From the NCBI GenBank assembly GCA_963733065.1, contig CAVTBT010000003.1, positions 62,001-126,000 of the forward strand: a DNA stretch of 64,000 bases, written 5' to 3'. Shown here in pieces: positions 49,825 through 58,452 of the stretch. This DNA comes from CAVTBT01 sp963733065 (GTDB lineage: Bacteria; Actinomycetota; Thermoleophilia; Gaiellales; Gaiellaceae). Positions within the stretch are counted from its first letter, which is position 1. Each line of letters begins with the position of its first letter. Position numbers and translations under genes: made by a program. The notes beneath the pieces were generated by a model. It had not been told where the DNA came from and ran no database searches. It was given only the letters and a program-made list of their open reading frames with translations.

Positions 49825-49882
49825 GCGCGCAGAACCGTCGGCCGAAAGTTTCTGCGCGCTTCTCGCGCATGCGAGAAGCGCG
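49825..49882. terminator. Overlapping hairpins after the aldehyde dehydrogenase
   Basis: GCGCGCAGAA (49825-49834) pairs with TTCTGCGCGC (49850-49859), while CGCGCTTCTCGC (49855-49866) pairs with GCGAGAAGCGCG (49871-49882). The two stems share bases 49855-49859, so only one forms at a time. This may act as an attenuator or partial terminator in the operon. Location: between the gabD-like stop and NIPSNAP. Confidence 0.5.
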
Positions 49883-51337
49883 TCACACCGGCCCCAGGTT
49901 CCAGTACTTCAGTTCCACCCACTCGTCGATCCCGTAGCTCGAGCCCTCGCGGCCGATGCCGGATTCCTTCACCCCGCCGAAGGGCGCGACCTCGGTCGAC
50001 AGCAGGCCCGTGTTGATCCCGACCATGCCGTACTCGAGCGCCTCGCCGACGCGCCAGATCCGGTCGTTGCGGGTGGCGCAGAAGTACGCGGCGAGCCCGT
50101 ACGGGGTGGCGTTCGCGATCTGCACGGCGTCCTCCTCGGAGGAGAAGCGGGCGATGCCCGCGACCGGGCCGAACGTCTCCTCGGTGCTCATCGCCGCGTC
50201 CGCGGGGACGCCCGTCAGCACCGACGGGCGGTAGAACTGCCCGCCGAGCCCCTCGCCGCCGAGGAGCAGCTCGGCGCCCCGGTCGCGGGCGTCGGCGACG
50301 TGCCGCTCGACCTTCTCGACCGCGGGCCGGTCGATGAGAGGGCCGACGCTCACGCCTTCCTCGAACCCGCCGCCGACCTTCAGCGCGGCCGCTGCCTCGG
50401 CGAAGCGCCCGACGAACGCGTCGTAGATCCCGTCCTGCACGAGGATCCGGTTCGCGGAGATGCACGTCTGGCCGGAGTTGCGGTACTTGCAGAGCGTGGC
50501 CGCGGCCACCGCGGTGTCGAGGTCGGCGTCGTCGAAGACGATGAACGGCGCGTTGCCGCCGAGCTCCAGCGTCACCTTCTTGACCTGGGCCGCGCACTGC
50601 CGCATGAGCAGCTTGCCCACCTCGGTCGACCCCGTGAAGCCGAGCTTGCGGACGAGGGGGTTCGAGGTCAGCTCGCCGCCGATCGCCGGCGCGTCCTCGG
50701 CGTCGCCGGTCACGATCGACAGGACGCCTGCCGGCAGGCCGGCCTCCTCGGCGAGCCTGCCGACGGCCAGCGCCGAGAGCGGCGTCTGCTCGGCGGGCTT
50801 GAGCACCATGGTGCAGCCCGCGGCGAGCGCGGGGGCGGACTTGCGCGTGACCATCGCCGAGGGAAAGTTCCACGGGATGATCCCGCCGGTGACGCCCACC
50901 GGTTCCTTCGTCACGAGCACGCGCCGGTCGGCCCACGGGCTCGGCACCGTCGAGCCGGAGACGCGCTTCGCCTCCTCGGCGAACCACTCGAAGAACGACG
51001 CCGCGTAGGCGATCTCGACCCGGCTCTCGGCCACCGGCTTGCCCTGCTCCCGCGTCATCAGGACGGCCAGCTCCTCGGCGTGGCCGAGCATGAGATCGCC
51101 CAGCCGGCGCAGGATCGCAGCGCGCTCCCTGGCGGGACGTGCGCGCCACGCGGGCTGGGCCCGATGGGCCGCCTCGATCGCGCGCCGCGTCTCGGACGCG
51201 CCCATCCGGGGCACGTCCGCGATCGTCTCACCAGAGGCAGGATCGAGCACCGGGAACGTCGCGCCGTCGTCGGCATCCACCCACTCGCCGGCCACGTACG
51301 CTCGGCTGAGGACGAAATCGCTCTCGACCAAGGTCAC
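49883..51337 (-). CDS. NAD(P)-dependent aldehyde dehydrogenase (succinate-semialdehyde dehydrogenase-like)
   Basis: A 484-aa ALDH. The catalytic Cys is in NSGQTCISANR and the general-base Glu in VTLELGGNAPF; the cofactor motif GFTGSTEVGK is present, plus a C-terminal EVAPFGGVKESGIGREG. The pattern fits GabD-type succinate-semialdehyde dehydrogenases, but glutarate semialdehyde or other semialdehydes are equally possible. GTG 51337, probably leaderless. First gene of the leftward chain to 44143. Confidence 0.92.
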   Translation of the reverse strand: MTLVESDFVLSRAYVAGEWVDADDGATFPVLDPASGETIADVPRMGASETRRAIEAAHRAQPAWRARPARERAAILRRLGDLMLGHAEELAVLMTREQGKPVAESRVEIAYAASFFEWFAEEAKRVSGSTVPSPWADRRVLVTKEPVGVTGGIIPWNFPSAMVTRKSAPALAAGCTMVLKPAEQTPLSALAVGRLAEEAGLPAGVLSIVTGDAEDAPAIGGELTSNPLVRKLGFTGSTEVGKLLMRQCAAQVKKVTLELGGNAPFIVFDDADLDTAVAAATLCKYRNSGQTCISANRILVQDGIYDAFVGRFAEAAAALKVGGGFEEGVSVGPLIDRPAVEKVERHVADARDRGAELLLGGEGLGGQFYRPSVLTGVPADAAMSTEETFGPVAGIARFSSEEDAVQIANATPYGLAAYFCATRNDRIWRVGEALEYGMVGINTGLLSTEVAPFGGVKESGIGREGSSYGIDEWVELKYWNLGPV

Positions 51338-51345
51338 GGACGCAA

Positions 51346-51351
51346 GGATAA
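51346..51351 (-). promoter_or_regulatory. Overlapping divergent leaderless promoters
   Basis: In the 21-nt gap, plus-strand GATAAT at 51347-51352 lies 6 nt before the cupin ATG (51359), and minus-strand TATCCT (51345-51350) lies 7 nt before the ALDH GTG (51337). The two -10 elements overlap, so the two transcripts would compete. Confidence 0.42.
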
Positions 51352-51358
51352 TCGGGCT

Positions 51359-51709
51359 ATGGAGCCGCAGTTCGTGCGCTTCGACGACGTCCGCCCGTTC
51401 GAGCTCGCCGCCGGCGTCTCGGGGCGGCCGCTCTTCGGCGAGGGCGCGATGCTGAATCTGATCGACTTCGAGCCGGGCGCCGAGGTGTCGCTGCACAGCC
51501 ACGACCACGAGCAGCTCGGCGTCGTCCTGCGCGGCATGCAGGCGCTCGTCGTGGACGGGATCGCCCACGAGCTCGGGCCCATGGAGGGCTACGTCCTGCC
51601 CGGCGGCGTGCCGCACTCCGCCTACTGCGGGCCGGAGGGTGCCACGGTGCTGGATATCTTCCGGCCGGTTCGCGAGGACTACCTCGAACGCTGGCGAGGC
51701 GAGGCGTGA
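51359..51709 (+). CDS. Cupin domain protein
   Basis: A 116-aa single-domain cupin. The ligand motif HSHDHEQLG (three His, one Glu) and the second motif PGGVPHSAYCG (one His) are complete. It is divergent from the ALDH operon. Its stop overlaps the start of the adenylation/helix fusion gene by 4 nt, so the two are co-translated. Confidence 0.88.
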   Translation: MEPQFVRFDDVRPFELAAGVSGRPLFGEGAMLNLIDFEPGAEVSLHSHDHEQLGVVLRGMQALVVDGIAHELGPMEGYVLPGGVPHSAYCGPEGATVLDIFRPVREDYLERWRGEA

Positions 51710-54318
51710 CGGCCCGGGCAGCTCCTCAGCGCCGTCGGAACGAGCCTCGCCGCGCCAACGTGACGCGCGAGCTCGTCGAGCGCCGGGCCGTCGAGGTCAA
51801 GCGCCGTGCCTTCGCCTTCGTCGACGAGACGGACGTCATCGCGCGCGTGACGCTGCTCGAGCTCGGCCGGCTGGCCGCCGGCTGGGCGGCCACGCTCCAG
51901 GATCAGGGCGTCCGGCAAGGCGAACGCGTCGTCGTGCTCGCCGACGAGGGCGCGGCGTGGGTTGGCGCGGTCTTCGGCGTGCTGAAGGCAGGCTGCATCG
52001 CCGTGCCCTGCCCGCCGTCGATGATGCCCGGCGACCTCGCCGCCGTCGTCCGGATCAGCGAGGCGAAGCGCATGATCGCGAGCGGCACGGCGCGGAAGAT
52101 CGTGGCCACGACCGAGGCGGCGCCACCGGCCATCTGGCTCGAGGAGGTGGCGCCCGCCGACAGCGCGCTGGCGGTCGCCGTCGGCACGTCCGAGACTCGG
52201 ACGGACGACATCGCGCTGCTGCTGCCGGTGCGCGGCGAGGACGGCAGCGCGCGGCTGGCGGCCCACACGCATGACTCGACGCTGCGCGGCGCGTCGCGCG
52301 CGCGCCACTGGCTCGCGGCCGGACGGCGCGACCGCGTGTGGTGCACCGCCGAGCCCGGCTCGCCCGAATTCCTGATGACCGTGTTCGGGGCGTGGGCGCA
52401 GGGCGCCGAGGTCGTTCTCCACCAGCCGCTCGCCGATCCCGCGGCGCGGCTCGAGCTGCTCGAGCTGCTCCGCGTCACAGTGGTGGTGCAGTCGGCCGAC
52501 GAGTACCACGAGATGGCCGCAGCCCGGGGTCGCGCAGCGGACGACCTCTCGGGTGTCCGCGAGGCGGTGTGCATCGGCGACCCGGTGCCGGCCGCGACGC
52601 ACGCTGCGTTCCGCGATCGCTTCGACATCTCGATCCGGTCGTGCTACAGCACGCCCGAGAGCGGCGTCGTCGCCGCCGATCCACGTGGCACGGCCGCGTA
52701 CTCGGGCTCCGTGGGCGTCCCGCTCCCCGGCAGCCGCGTCGGCGTGATCGACGAGATCGGCGACGAGGTCGAGCCCGGCGACGCGGGCGACCTCGCGGTG
52801 CGTGAGGGAGCGCCGGGCCTGTTCGCGGGCTACTGGGACAACCGGGAGGCGACCGAGAGCGCGTTCCGGAACGTCTGGTTCCTGGCCGGCGACATCGCCG
52901 TGCGGGAGACCGGTGACGCCGTCCGGCTGGCGTTCCCGGCCGAGATGCGCGCCCTCGACGACCAGCGCCAGGCCGCGGCCGCGGAGCGGGAGCGCTTGCG
53001 GCTCGAGGAGCTCCGGCTGGAGCAGGAGCGCGAGGCCGAGGAGGTTCGCCGGCGCGAGGCGGACGAGGCCCAGCGGAAGGAGGAGCGCAGGCTCCGCGAT
53101 GAGGAGCGGAAGCGGAAGGCCGCCGAGCGCGCCGAGAAGGACCGGGAGCGGGCGGCGGCGCGCAAGCTCGCCGAGGAGGAGCGGCGCAAGGTCGTCGAGC
53201 TCGAGGGGGCCGCGGCCCGGCGACGGGCGGCGGAGGCCGAGGCGAAGCGGGCCCAGGAGCGGGAACAGCGCGAGGCACAGAAGGCCGCGCGCGCGCAGGC
53301 CCAGGCCGAGGAGCGCAAGCTTGTCGACGCCAGGACACGCCGGGAGCAGCAGCAGCGCGAGCAGCAGGCCGCCGAGCAGGCACGCGAGCGCGAGCTTGCC
53401 GAGCAGGCGCTCCGCCTGCAGCAGGAGGTGCAGCGCGCCGAAGAGGCCGAACAGCGCAAGGCCGCCGAGGAGCGCAAGCGACAGGACGCGCTGGCGCGCG
53501 AGCAGGCGCGAGCCGGCGAGGAAGCGGAGAAGCGGCGCCGCGACGAGGAGCGACGCCTCGCGGAGGAGCAGCGCCGCGCCGAGGAGGCCGAGCGCCGCCG
53601 CGTTGCGGAGGCGCGCAAGCAGCAGGAGGCGCTCGAGCGCGAGCGGGAGGAGGCGCGCGCCGAGGAGGAGAAGCGCCGCAGCGCCGAGGCCCGCCGGATG
53701 GCCGAGTCCGAGCGCCGCGCCGCGGAGGCCGAGCGCCGACGGATCGCGGAGGCACGCGGGCGTCAGGAGGAGCTGGAGCGCGAGCAGGCGCTGGCGCATG
53801 CCGAGGAGGAGAAGCGCCGGCGTGACGAGGCCCGCAGGTTCGCGGAGGCCGAGCGCGCCCGCGCGGAGGACGAGCGCAAGCGCCAGGAGATCATGCTGCG
53901 GGAGCAGGAGGCGGCCCGCGCCGCCGAAGAGAAGCGCGAGCGCGAGCAGGCCCGCCGCGCCGAGCAGGACGAGCGCCGCCGCGTCGCCGAGGAGCGAAAG
54001 CGCCAGCAGGCGATCGAGCGCGAGCAGGAGCAGCTGGCCGCGGAGGCGCGGCGCCGTGAAGAGGCGGAGCAGCGGAAGGCGGCCGAGGCGGAGCGGAAAC
54101 GGGTCGAGGAGGAGCGGAAGCGGCAGGAGGCTCTGGAGCGAGCGCAGGCCGAGGCGCTGGCGCCGAAGAAGCCGTCGAGGCCGCTCCGCAGGCGTGGATC
54201 GAAGAAACGCCCCGAGGAAGAAGGCTCGAGCATCGTGACGCGGATCGGTGCGTACGGCGTGACGCCCAAGGACGGCGAGCGGCCGAGCGACGACGACAGC
54301 CCAGGCCGCGCCGCGTAG
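51706..54318 (+). CDS. Degenerate acyl-CoA synthetase-like domain fused to a long charged helix
   Basis: An 870-aa protein unlike standard families. Residues 20-410 follow the fold of AMP-dependent acyl-CoA synthetases: ERVVVLADEGAAWVGAVFGV, KAGCIAVPCPPSMM, and LFAGYWDNREATESAF. Key motifs are lost: where the P-loop should read TSGTTGxPKG it has LPVRGEDGSARLAAHTH (173-189); YGxTE is CYSTPES (313-319); RTGD is FLAGD. The C-terminal AMP-binding domain and its catalytic Lys are missing. Residues 415-825 are almost only E, R, K, A and Q with regular heptads such as RRREEAEQRKAAEAERKR, a single alpha helix or coiled coil. The tail (826-870) is basic then acidic. Confidence 0.78.
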   Translation: MTARAAPQRRRNEPRRANVTRELVERRAVEVKRRAFAFVDETDVIARVTLLELGRLAAGWAATLQDQGVRQGERVVVLADEGAAWVGAVFGVLKAGCIAVPCPPSMMPGDLAAVVRISEAKRMIASGTARKIVATTEAAPPAIWLEEVAPADSALAVAVGTSETRTDDIALLLPVRGEDGSARLAAHTHDSTLRGASRARHWLAAGRRDRVWCTAEPGSPEFLMTVFGAWAQGAEVVLHQPLADPAARLELLELLRVTVVVQSADEYHEMAAARGRAADDLSGVREAVCIGDPVPAATHAAFRDRFDISIRSCYSTPESGVVAADPRGTAAYSGSVGVPLPGSRVGVIDEIGDEVEPGDAGDLAVREGAPGLFAGYWDNREATESAFRNVWFLAGDIAVRETGDAVRLAFPAEMRALDDQRQAAAAERERLRLEELRLEQEREAEEVRRREADEAQRKEERRLRDEERKRKAAERAEKDRERAAARKLAEEERRKVVELEGAAARRRAAEAEAKRAQEREQREAQKAARAQAQAEERKLVDARTRREQQQREQQAAEQARERELAEQALRLQQEVQRAEEAEQRKAAEERKRQDALAREQARAGEEAEKRRRDEERRLAEEQRRAEEAERRRVAEARKQQEALEREREEARAEEEKRRSAEARRMAESERRAAEAERRRIAEARGRQEELEREQALAHAEEEKRRRDEARRFAEAERARAEDERKRQEIMLREQEAARAAEEKREREQARRAEQDERRRVAEERKRQQAIEREQEQLAAEARRREEAEQRKAAEAERKRVEEERKRQEALERAQAEALAPKKPSRPLRRRGSKKRPEEEGSSIVTRIGAYGVTPKDGERPSDDDSPGRAA

Positions 54319-54332
54319 CAACCGGCCGCGCA

Positions 54333-54338
54333 TACAGT
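54333..54338 (+). promoter_or_regulatory. Leaderless -10 hexamer for the LtrA-type gene
   Basis: TACAGT, 6 nt, then ATG 54345, immediately after the stop of the previous gene. Confidence 0.5.
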
Positions 54339-54344
54339 GACCCG

Positions 54345-55535
54345 ATGGCCACGCCCGCAGGCGCCTCGACGGAGCACGCGTCGTTCGTCGCGCCGCGAGA
54401 GACCGAGGCCGAGGAGGAGCGCCGGACGAGCTACCTCGAGCTCTTCTTCGATCTCGTCTTCGTCTTCGCGATCACGCAGGTCACGAGCCTGTTCATCGAC
54501 GATCAGACCGTCGCCGGCTACGCCCGCGCGGCGCTCGTGCTCGGGCTCGTCTGGTGGGCGTGGGGCGCCTACGCCTGGCTGACGAACGCAATCGACGTCG
54601 ACAGCACCGGTGTCCGCATTCTCTACCTCCTGGCCATGGGCGGGAGCTTCACGCTCGCGCTGGCGGTGCCGAAGGCCTACGAGGCGCAGGGGGCGTGGTT
54701 CGCCCTCCCCTACTTCACGGTTCGCGTGCTGCACATCGCGCTCTACGTCTGGGGTCTACGGAGCGATCCAGCGCACCAAGCGGCGATCAAGCGCCTCGCA
54801 CCGTGGTTCCTCGTCGCGCCGACTCTCGTCCTGATCGGTGGCTTCGTCGACGGCCCCGGCCGCGCCTGGATCTGGGCGGCGGCGCTGGCGATCGACGTCG
54901 GCGGAGCGCTCACCATGAGCTCCGGCACCGGCTTCCGCGTCTCACCCGCGCACTTCGCCGAGCGGTACGCGCTCTTCGTCATCATCGCGCTCGGCGAATC
55001 GATCGTCGCCATCGGCGCCGGAGCCGCCGATCTGGAACGCGACGCGACGTTCGCGGCCGCCGTGGCTATCGCCTTCGGCGGCGCGGCGGTGCTGTGGTGG
55101 GCGTACTTCGACTTCGCGGCGCTCGGCATGGAGCGCTCGCTCGCCGCGACGACGCCGGACGAGCGCGGGCCGGTGGCGCGGGACGTGTTCTCGATCTTCC
55201 ACTACCCGATCGTGCTCGGGATCATCCTGTTCGCCGTGGCCGCGAAGAAGACGCTCGAGCACCCGGCCGACCCGCTCTCCGACGCCGGCCGCGCGGCCCT
55301 CGGTCTCGGCGCGGCCTCCTTCGTGCTCGGCTTCGTGCTCGGGCGGCTCCGCGTGCTGCGCCGCGTCGCGTGGGAGCGGGCGGCCGCGGGCGCCCTGGCC
55401 GTCGCGGCGGTGCTCGTTCTGGGCCGGCTCGACGCGCTCTGGCTGCTCGCCGTCGTGATCGGCATCCTGGCGGTCGCCACGGCCGTCGAGTCCGCCCGGC
55501 TCCACGATGTCCGCGCGCGCCTGCGCACGACCTGA
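54345..55535 (+). CDS. Low temperature requirement protein A (LtrA) family membrane protein
   Basis: A 396-aa protein with about 11-12 transmembrane helices. The family signature at the N-terminus, RRTSYLELFFDLVFVFAITQ, is clear, as is HFAERYALFVIIALGESIVAIG in the second half. LtrA was named for low-temperature growth in Listeria; bacterial members are of unknown transport or signalling function. Monocistronic. Confidence 0.94.
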   Translation: MATPAGASTEHASFVAPRETEAEEERRTSYLELFFDLVFVFAITQVTSLFIDDQTVAGYARAALVLGLVWWAWGAYAWLTNAIDVDSTGVRILYLLAMGGSFTLALAVPKAYEAQGAWFALPYFTVRVLHIALYVWGLRSDPAHQAAIKRLAPWFLVAPTLVLIGGFVDGPGRAWIWAAALAIDVGGALTMSSGTGFRVSPAHFAERYALFVIIALGESIVAIGAGAADLERDATFAAAVAIAFGGAAVLWWAYFDFAALGMERSLAATTPDERGPVARDVFSIFHYPIVLGIILFAVAAKKTLEHPADPLSDAGRAALGLGAASFVLGFVLGRLRVLRRVAWERAAAGALAVAAVLVLGRLDALWLLAVVIGILAVATAVESARLHDVRARLRTT

Positions 55536-55557
55536 GCCGATAGCCCGCGCCTATCGC

Positions 55558-55590
55558 GGGCCGCGGCTCCCGAGCTCGGAGCCGCGGCCC
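55558..55590. terminator. Bidirectional terminator hairpin
   Basis: GGGCCGCGGCTCC (55558-55570), loop CGAGCTC, GGAGCCGCGGCCC (55578-55590): a perfect 13-bp stem between the convergent LtrA-type and isochorismatase-type genes. No T tract, but the placement is classical. A smaller CCCGCG/CGCGGG hairpin at 55544-55560 adjoins it. Confidence 0.6.
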
Positions 55591-55601
55591 GTCGACTCGA
55601 C

Positions 55602-56231
55602 TTACGCGGGCACCTCGGCGTCGATCGCCTCGAGCACCTCGTCCCGCGCAAAGACCTCGCCGATCGCCGTGAGGGCGTAGTTGAGCCCGGCGTTGTGCCA
55701 CTCGTCGTTGATGGACGAGCAGCAGTCCGGAACCACGATCATGCGGAAGCCGGCATCCGCGCCGTAGCGGGCCGTGTGCTCGATCGACATGTGCGTCCAC
55801 GCACCCGTGACGAGGACAGTCTCGGTGCCGAACCCCTGCAGCAGGGTCATCAGCCGTGTGTTGTAGAAGGCGCTCGTCCGCATCTTCTCGACGACGATGT
55901 CGCCCTCTTGCGGCTCGACGCCAGGTGCCGCCGCGGCGCCCCAGGTGCCGCGAACGAGTGCGTTGCCCTCCTTGACCGCCTGGTAGAGACCGGCGTTCTG
56001 CTTCGTCCCGGGTGCACCGGGATCGACGACGAAATGCACGTGGATGACGGGGATGCCCGCGCCTCGTGCGGCGTCGGCCAGACCGGCGACGTTCTCGACC
56101 ACGTTCTGGCTCTGCGCGTGCGCAAAGCCTCCGTCCCCCGCGAAGGCGCCGCCCTCGCTGATCACGTCGTTCTGCAGGTCCTGGATGATCAGCACAGTCG
56201 TCTTCGGGTTCAGCGTGAGCTGGTCGTTCAC
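55602..56231 (-). CDS. Isochorismatase-family hydrolase with Ser in place of catalytic Cys
   Basis: A 209-aa cysteine-hydrolase-superfamily member. The catalytic Asp is in IIQDLQND (Asp18) and the Lys in VVEKMRTSAFYN (Lys116). The position of the nucleophilic Cys (T-x-x-C) reads THMS, Ser149. Isochorismatases such as EntB and PhzD also lack the Cys, whereas nicotinamidase-like amidases need it. GTG 56231 has AAAGGAG upstream. It lies 11 nt after the SMP-30 gene, so they form an operon. Confidence 0.86.
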   Translation of the reverse strand: MNDQLTLNPKTTVLIIQDLQNDVISEGGAFAGDGGFAHAQSQNVVENVAGLADAARGAGIPVIHVHFVVDPGAPGTKQNAGLYQAVKEGNALVRGTWGAAAAPGVEPQEGDIVVEKMRTSAFYNTRLMTLLQGFGTETVLVTGAWTHMSIEHTARYGADAGFRMIVVPDCCSSINDEWHNAGLNYALTAIGEVFARDEVLEAIDAEVPA

Positions 56232-56242
56232 CGCAGCTCCTT

Positions 56243-57166
56243 TCAGCGCATGTAGGGCTCGCGCCGCGGCCCCACGGTCGTGGTGATCGAGTACAGGGAC
56301 GTGGAGCTCGGGATGAACAGCGTGTGCCAGTCGGCCCCGCCCCAGCTCATGTTGCCGGTGTTCTCGGGCACGCGGATGGTTCCCAGGTGCTCGCCGGCCG
56401 CGCTGATCACCCAGACGCCGCCGGGGCCGGTCACCCAGATGTTGCCGCGCTCGTCGCACTTCATCCCGTCCGGGATGCCCTCCTCGATGACGCCGGTGCC
56501 GACGCCCTCGAAGAACATGCGGCCGTTCGAGAGCGATCCGTCGGCCGCCACGTCGAAGACCTTGATGTGCGCCCGCGGCGTGTCGTTGATGTAGAGCAGC
56601 GACTCGTCCGGCGAGAAGCAGAGGCCGTTCGGCATGTCGAACTCTTGCTTCGGGGCCGCCAGCTCGAGCTGATCCTGGCCTCCGCCCGGCGGGATGCGGA
56701 AGACCCCCTGCCAGCCGAGCTCGCGCTCGCGCTCGATCCCGAAGCCCGGCATGCGCCCGTACCACGGGTCCGAGAAGTAGATGGTGCCGTCCGAGCGGAC
56801 GGTCACGTCGTTCGGGCTGTTCAGGTACTTGCCTTCGTAGTGGTAGGCGAGCACCTCGCGTGAGCCGTCGGAGCGCTCACGCCACAGCGCGCTCGTCACG
56901 TGCTCGCAGACGAGGAGGTTGAGGTCGGCGTCGAGCGTCAGCCCGTTGCACTTGAAGCTCGGCCGCATCACCTCCTCGACGCCCTGCCCGGGTGTGTACT
57001 TGCGCCGGACGTCGCCCGGCATGTCCGAGAAGAGGAGGTAGCCGTCGGGATGCCAGATCGGCCCCTCGGTGAACGTGAAGCCGGTCGCCGCCTGCTCGAC
57101 CTCAGAGCCCTCCTCGACGAGCTCGTAGATCGCGTCGGACTTGGCGTCGATCCCCGGCGTGGCCAT
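56243..57166 (-). CDS. SMP-30/gluconolactonase/LRE family protein
   Basis: A 307-aa six-bladed beta-propeller lactonase-type protein. Metal-site residues typical of the fold occur in FTEGPIWHPDGYLLFSDM (Glu), LNSPNDVTVRSDGTIYFSDP (Asn/Asp) and CFSPDESLLYINDT (Asp). ATG 57166 is chosen; the in-frame TTG 57175 has the better Shine-Dalgarno spacing to GGGGGA. It would open a sugar or other lactone. The gene heads the two-gene operon with the isochorismatase-like hydrolase. Confidence 0.9.
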   Translation of the reverse strand: MATPGIDAKSDAIYELVEEGSEVEQAATGFTFTEGPIWHPDGYLLFSDMPGDVRRKYTPGQGVEEVMRPSFKCNGLTLDADLNLLVCEHVTSALWRERSDGSREVLAYHYEGKYLNSPNDVTVRSDGTIYFSDPWYGRMPGFGIERERELGWQGVFRIPPGGGQDQLELAAPKQEFDMPNGLCFSPDESLLYINDTPRAHIKVFDVAADGSLSNGRMFFEGVGTGVIEEGIPDGMKCDERGNIWVTGPGGVWVISAAGEHLGTIRVPENTGNMSWGGADWHTLFIPSSTSLYSITTTVGPRREPYMR

Positions 57167-57317
57167 CGTGCTCAAATCGCATCCCCCTTCGGTTCGAGGC
57201 GGTGACGCGGCGACGCTACCACCGGGCGGCGACCCGGAGTAGCCGTTTCCCACCGGCACGGGTGGGCACAGGGTGGCAGGATCGGCATCTTCCGGGACGG
57301 ATCGAGAAAGGAGCGAC

Positions 57318-58406
57318 ATGAACGACAGACGGATGCGGCGCAGTCTGCTCGGAGTCGTCGCGTTGGTCGCGGCCGGCGTGCTCGCCACGGGCGCCGCCGG
57401 AGGCGCGCCCGAGAGCACGACGGTCGTGGAGGGCCTCGACAACCCGCGTGGGCTCGCGGTCGGAGAGCACGGGGATCTGCTCGTGGCGGAGTCGCTCACG
57501 GGCATCAGCGAGGTCGAGCTCAAGAAGCACAAGGCCGACGTCGAGGCGGTCGCCGACTTGCCGGGCGTCGTCGACGTCGCGGTTCGCCGCAACGGCCGGA
57601 TCTACGCGGTCGTCGCCGGGGACGCCCCGCCCGGCGGGCCCGCCCCGCCGTCCACGCTCGTCCGCATCAGGCGGAACGGGACGGTTGAGGTCGTCGCCGA
57701 CATCGGCGCCTACCAGCAGACCGACCCCGATCGCGCCGACCTCGAGGACAATCCCACGGAGTCGAACCCGAACGGGCTCGCCCTGCTGCCCGACCGGAAG
57801 GTGCTCGTGACGGACGCGGCCGGCAACGACCTGCTGCTCGTCGACGAGCGGTTCGGGCGCATCACGACGGTCGCGCGCTTCCTGCCGGAGGAAGTCCCCT
57901 GGCCGGAGGGCACGCCGCCGTTCCCCGCGCCGCCGCCTGGCACGCCGACGCCCGCCGAAGCCGTGCCTACATCGGTGACCGTCGGGCCCGACGACGCGTA
58001 CTACGTGACGGAGCTGAAGGGCTTCCCGTTCAGCCCGGGAACCTCGCGGATCTGGCGCATCGAACCGGACGTGATCGAAGCGACGTGCGATCCCGAGAAC
58101 GACGACCGTGGCGCCTGTACGACCTTCGCCAGCGGCTACTCGTCGCTGATCGACCTCGCGTTCGGGCGGCACGGGACCATGTACCCGCTCGAGATCGCCA
58201 AGGACAGCCTCTGGGCCGTCGAGGTGCTCGGCGCGCCGCCGATCGGAGCGCTGTACGAGGTCGATGAGGACGGCGACAAGCGGGAGCTCGCGCCGGGGAC
58301 ACTGCTGTTCCCGGGCGGCGTCGCGGTCGGCCGTGGCGGCATCTACGTCACGACCGGTGCGGTGTTCGGCCCCGACGCCGGCGCGGTCGTCCGCATCGGC
58401 GACTGA
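57318..58406 (+). CDS. Secreted ScyD/ScyE-like beta-propeller protein
   Basis: A 362-aa exported protein. The signal peptide is MRRSLLGVVALVAAGVLATG and AAGGAPES; RBS AAAGGAG precedes ATG 57318. The mature part is made of repeated NHL-like blades (TTVVEGLDNPRGLAVGEHGD, VVDVAVRRNGRIYAVVAGD, NPNGLALLPDRKVLVTDAAG, LIDLAFGRHGTMYPLEIAKD) as in the ScyD/ScyE family linked to cyanobacterial scytonemin clusters; actinobacterial members are not characterised. No scytonemin-type genes occur nearby. Confidence 0.86.
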   Translation: MNDRRMRRSLLGVVALVAAGVLATGAAGGAPESTTVVEGLDNPRGLAVGEHGDLLVAESLTGISEVELKKHKADVEAVADLPGVVDVAVRRNGRIYAVVAGDAPPGGPAPPSTLVRIRRNGTVEVVADIGAYQQTDPDRADLEDNPTESNPNGLALLPDRKVLVTDAAGNDLLLVDERFGRITTVARFLPEEVPWPEGTPPFPAPPPGTPTPAEAVPTSVTVGPDDAYYVTELKGFPFSPGTSRIWRIEPDVIEATCDPENDDRGACTTFASGYSSLIDLAFGRHGTMYPLEIAKDSLWAVEVLGAPPIGALYEVDEDGDKRELAPGTLLFPGGVAVGRGGIYVTTGAVFGPDAGAVVRIGD

Positions 58407-58420
58407 CACGGCGGCAACGG

Positions 58421-58452
58421 GTGAGGCCCGGGCGCTCGAGCCCGGGCCTCAC
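58421..58452. terminator. Bidirectional terminator hairpin
   Basis: GTGAGGCCCGGGC (58421-58433), loop GCTCGA, GCCCGGGCCTCAC (58440-58452): a perfect 13-bp stem between convergent genes. Its right arm overlaps the last codons of the leftward SDR gene. Confidence 0.6.
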
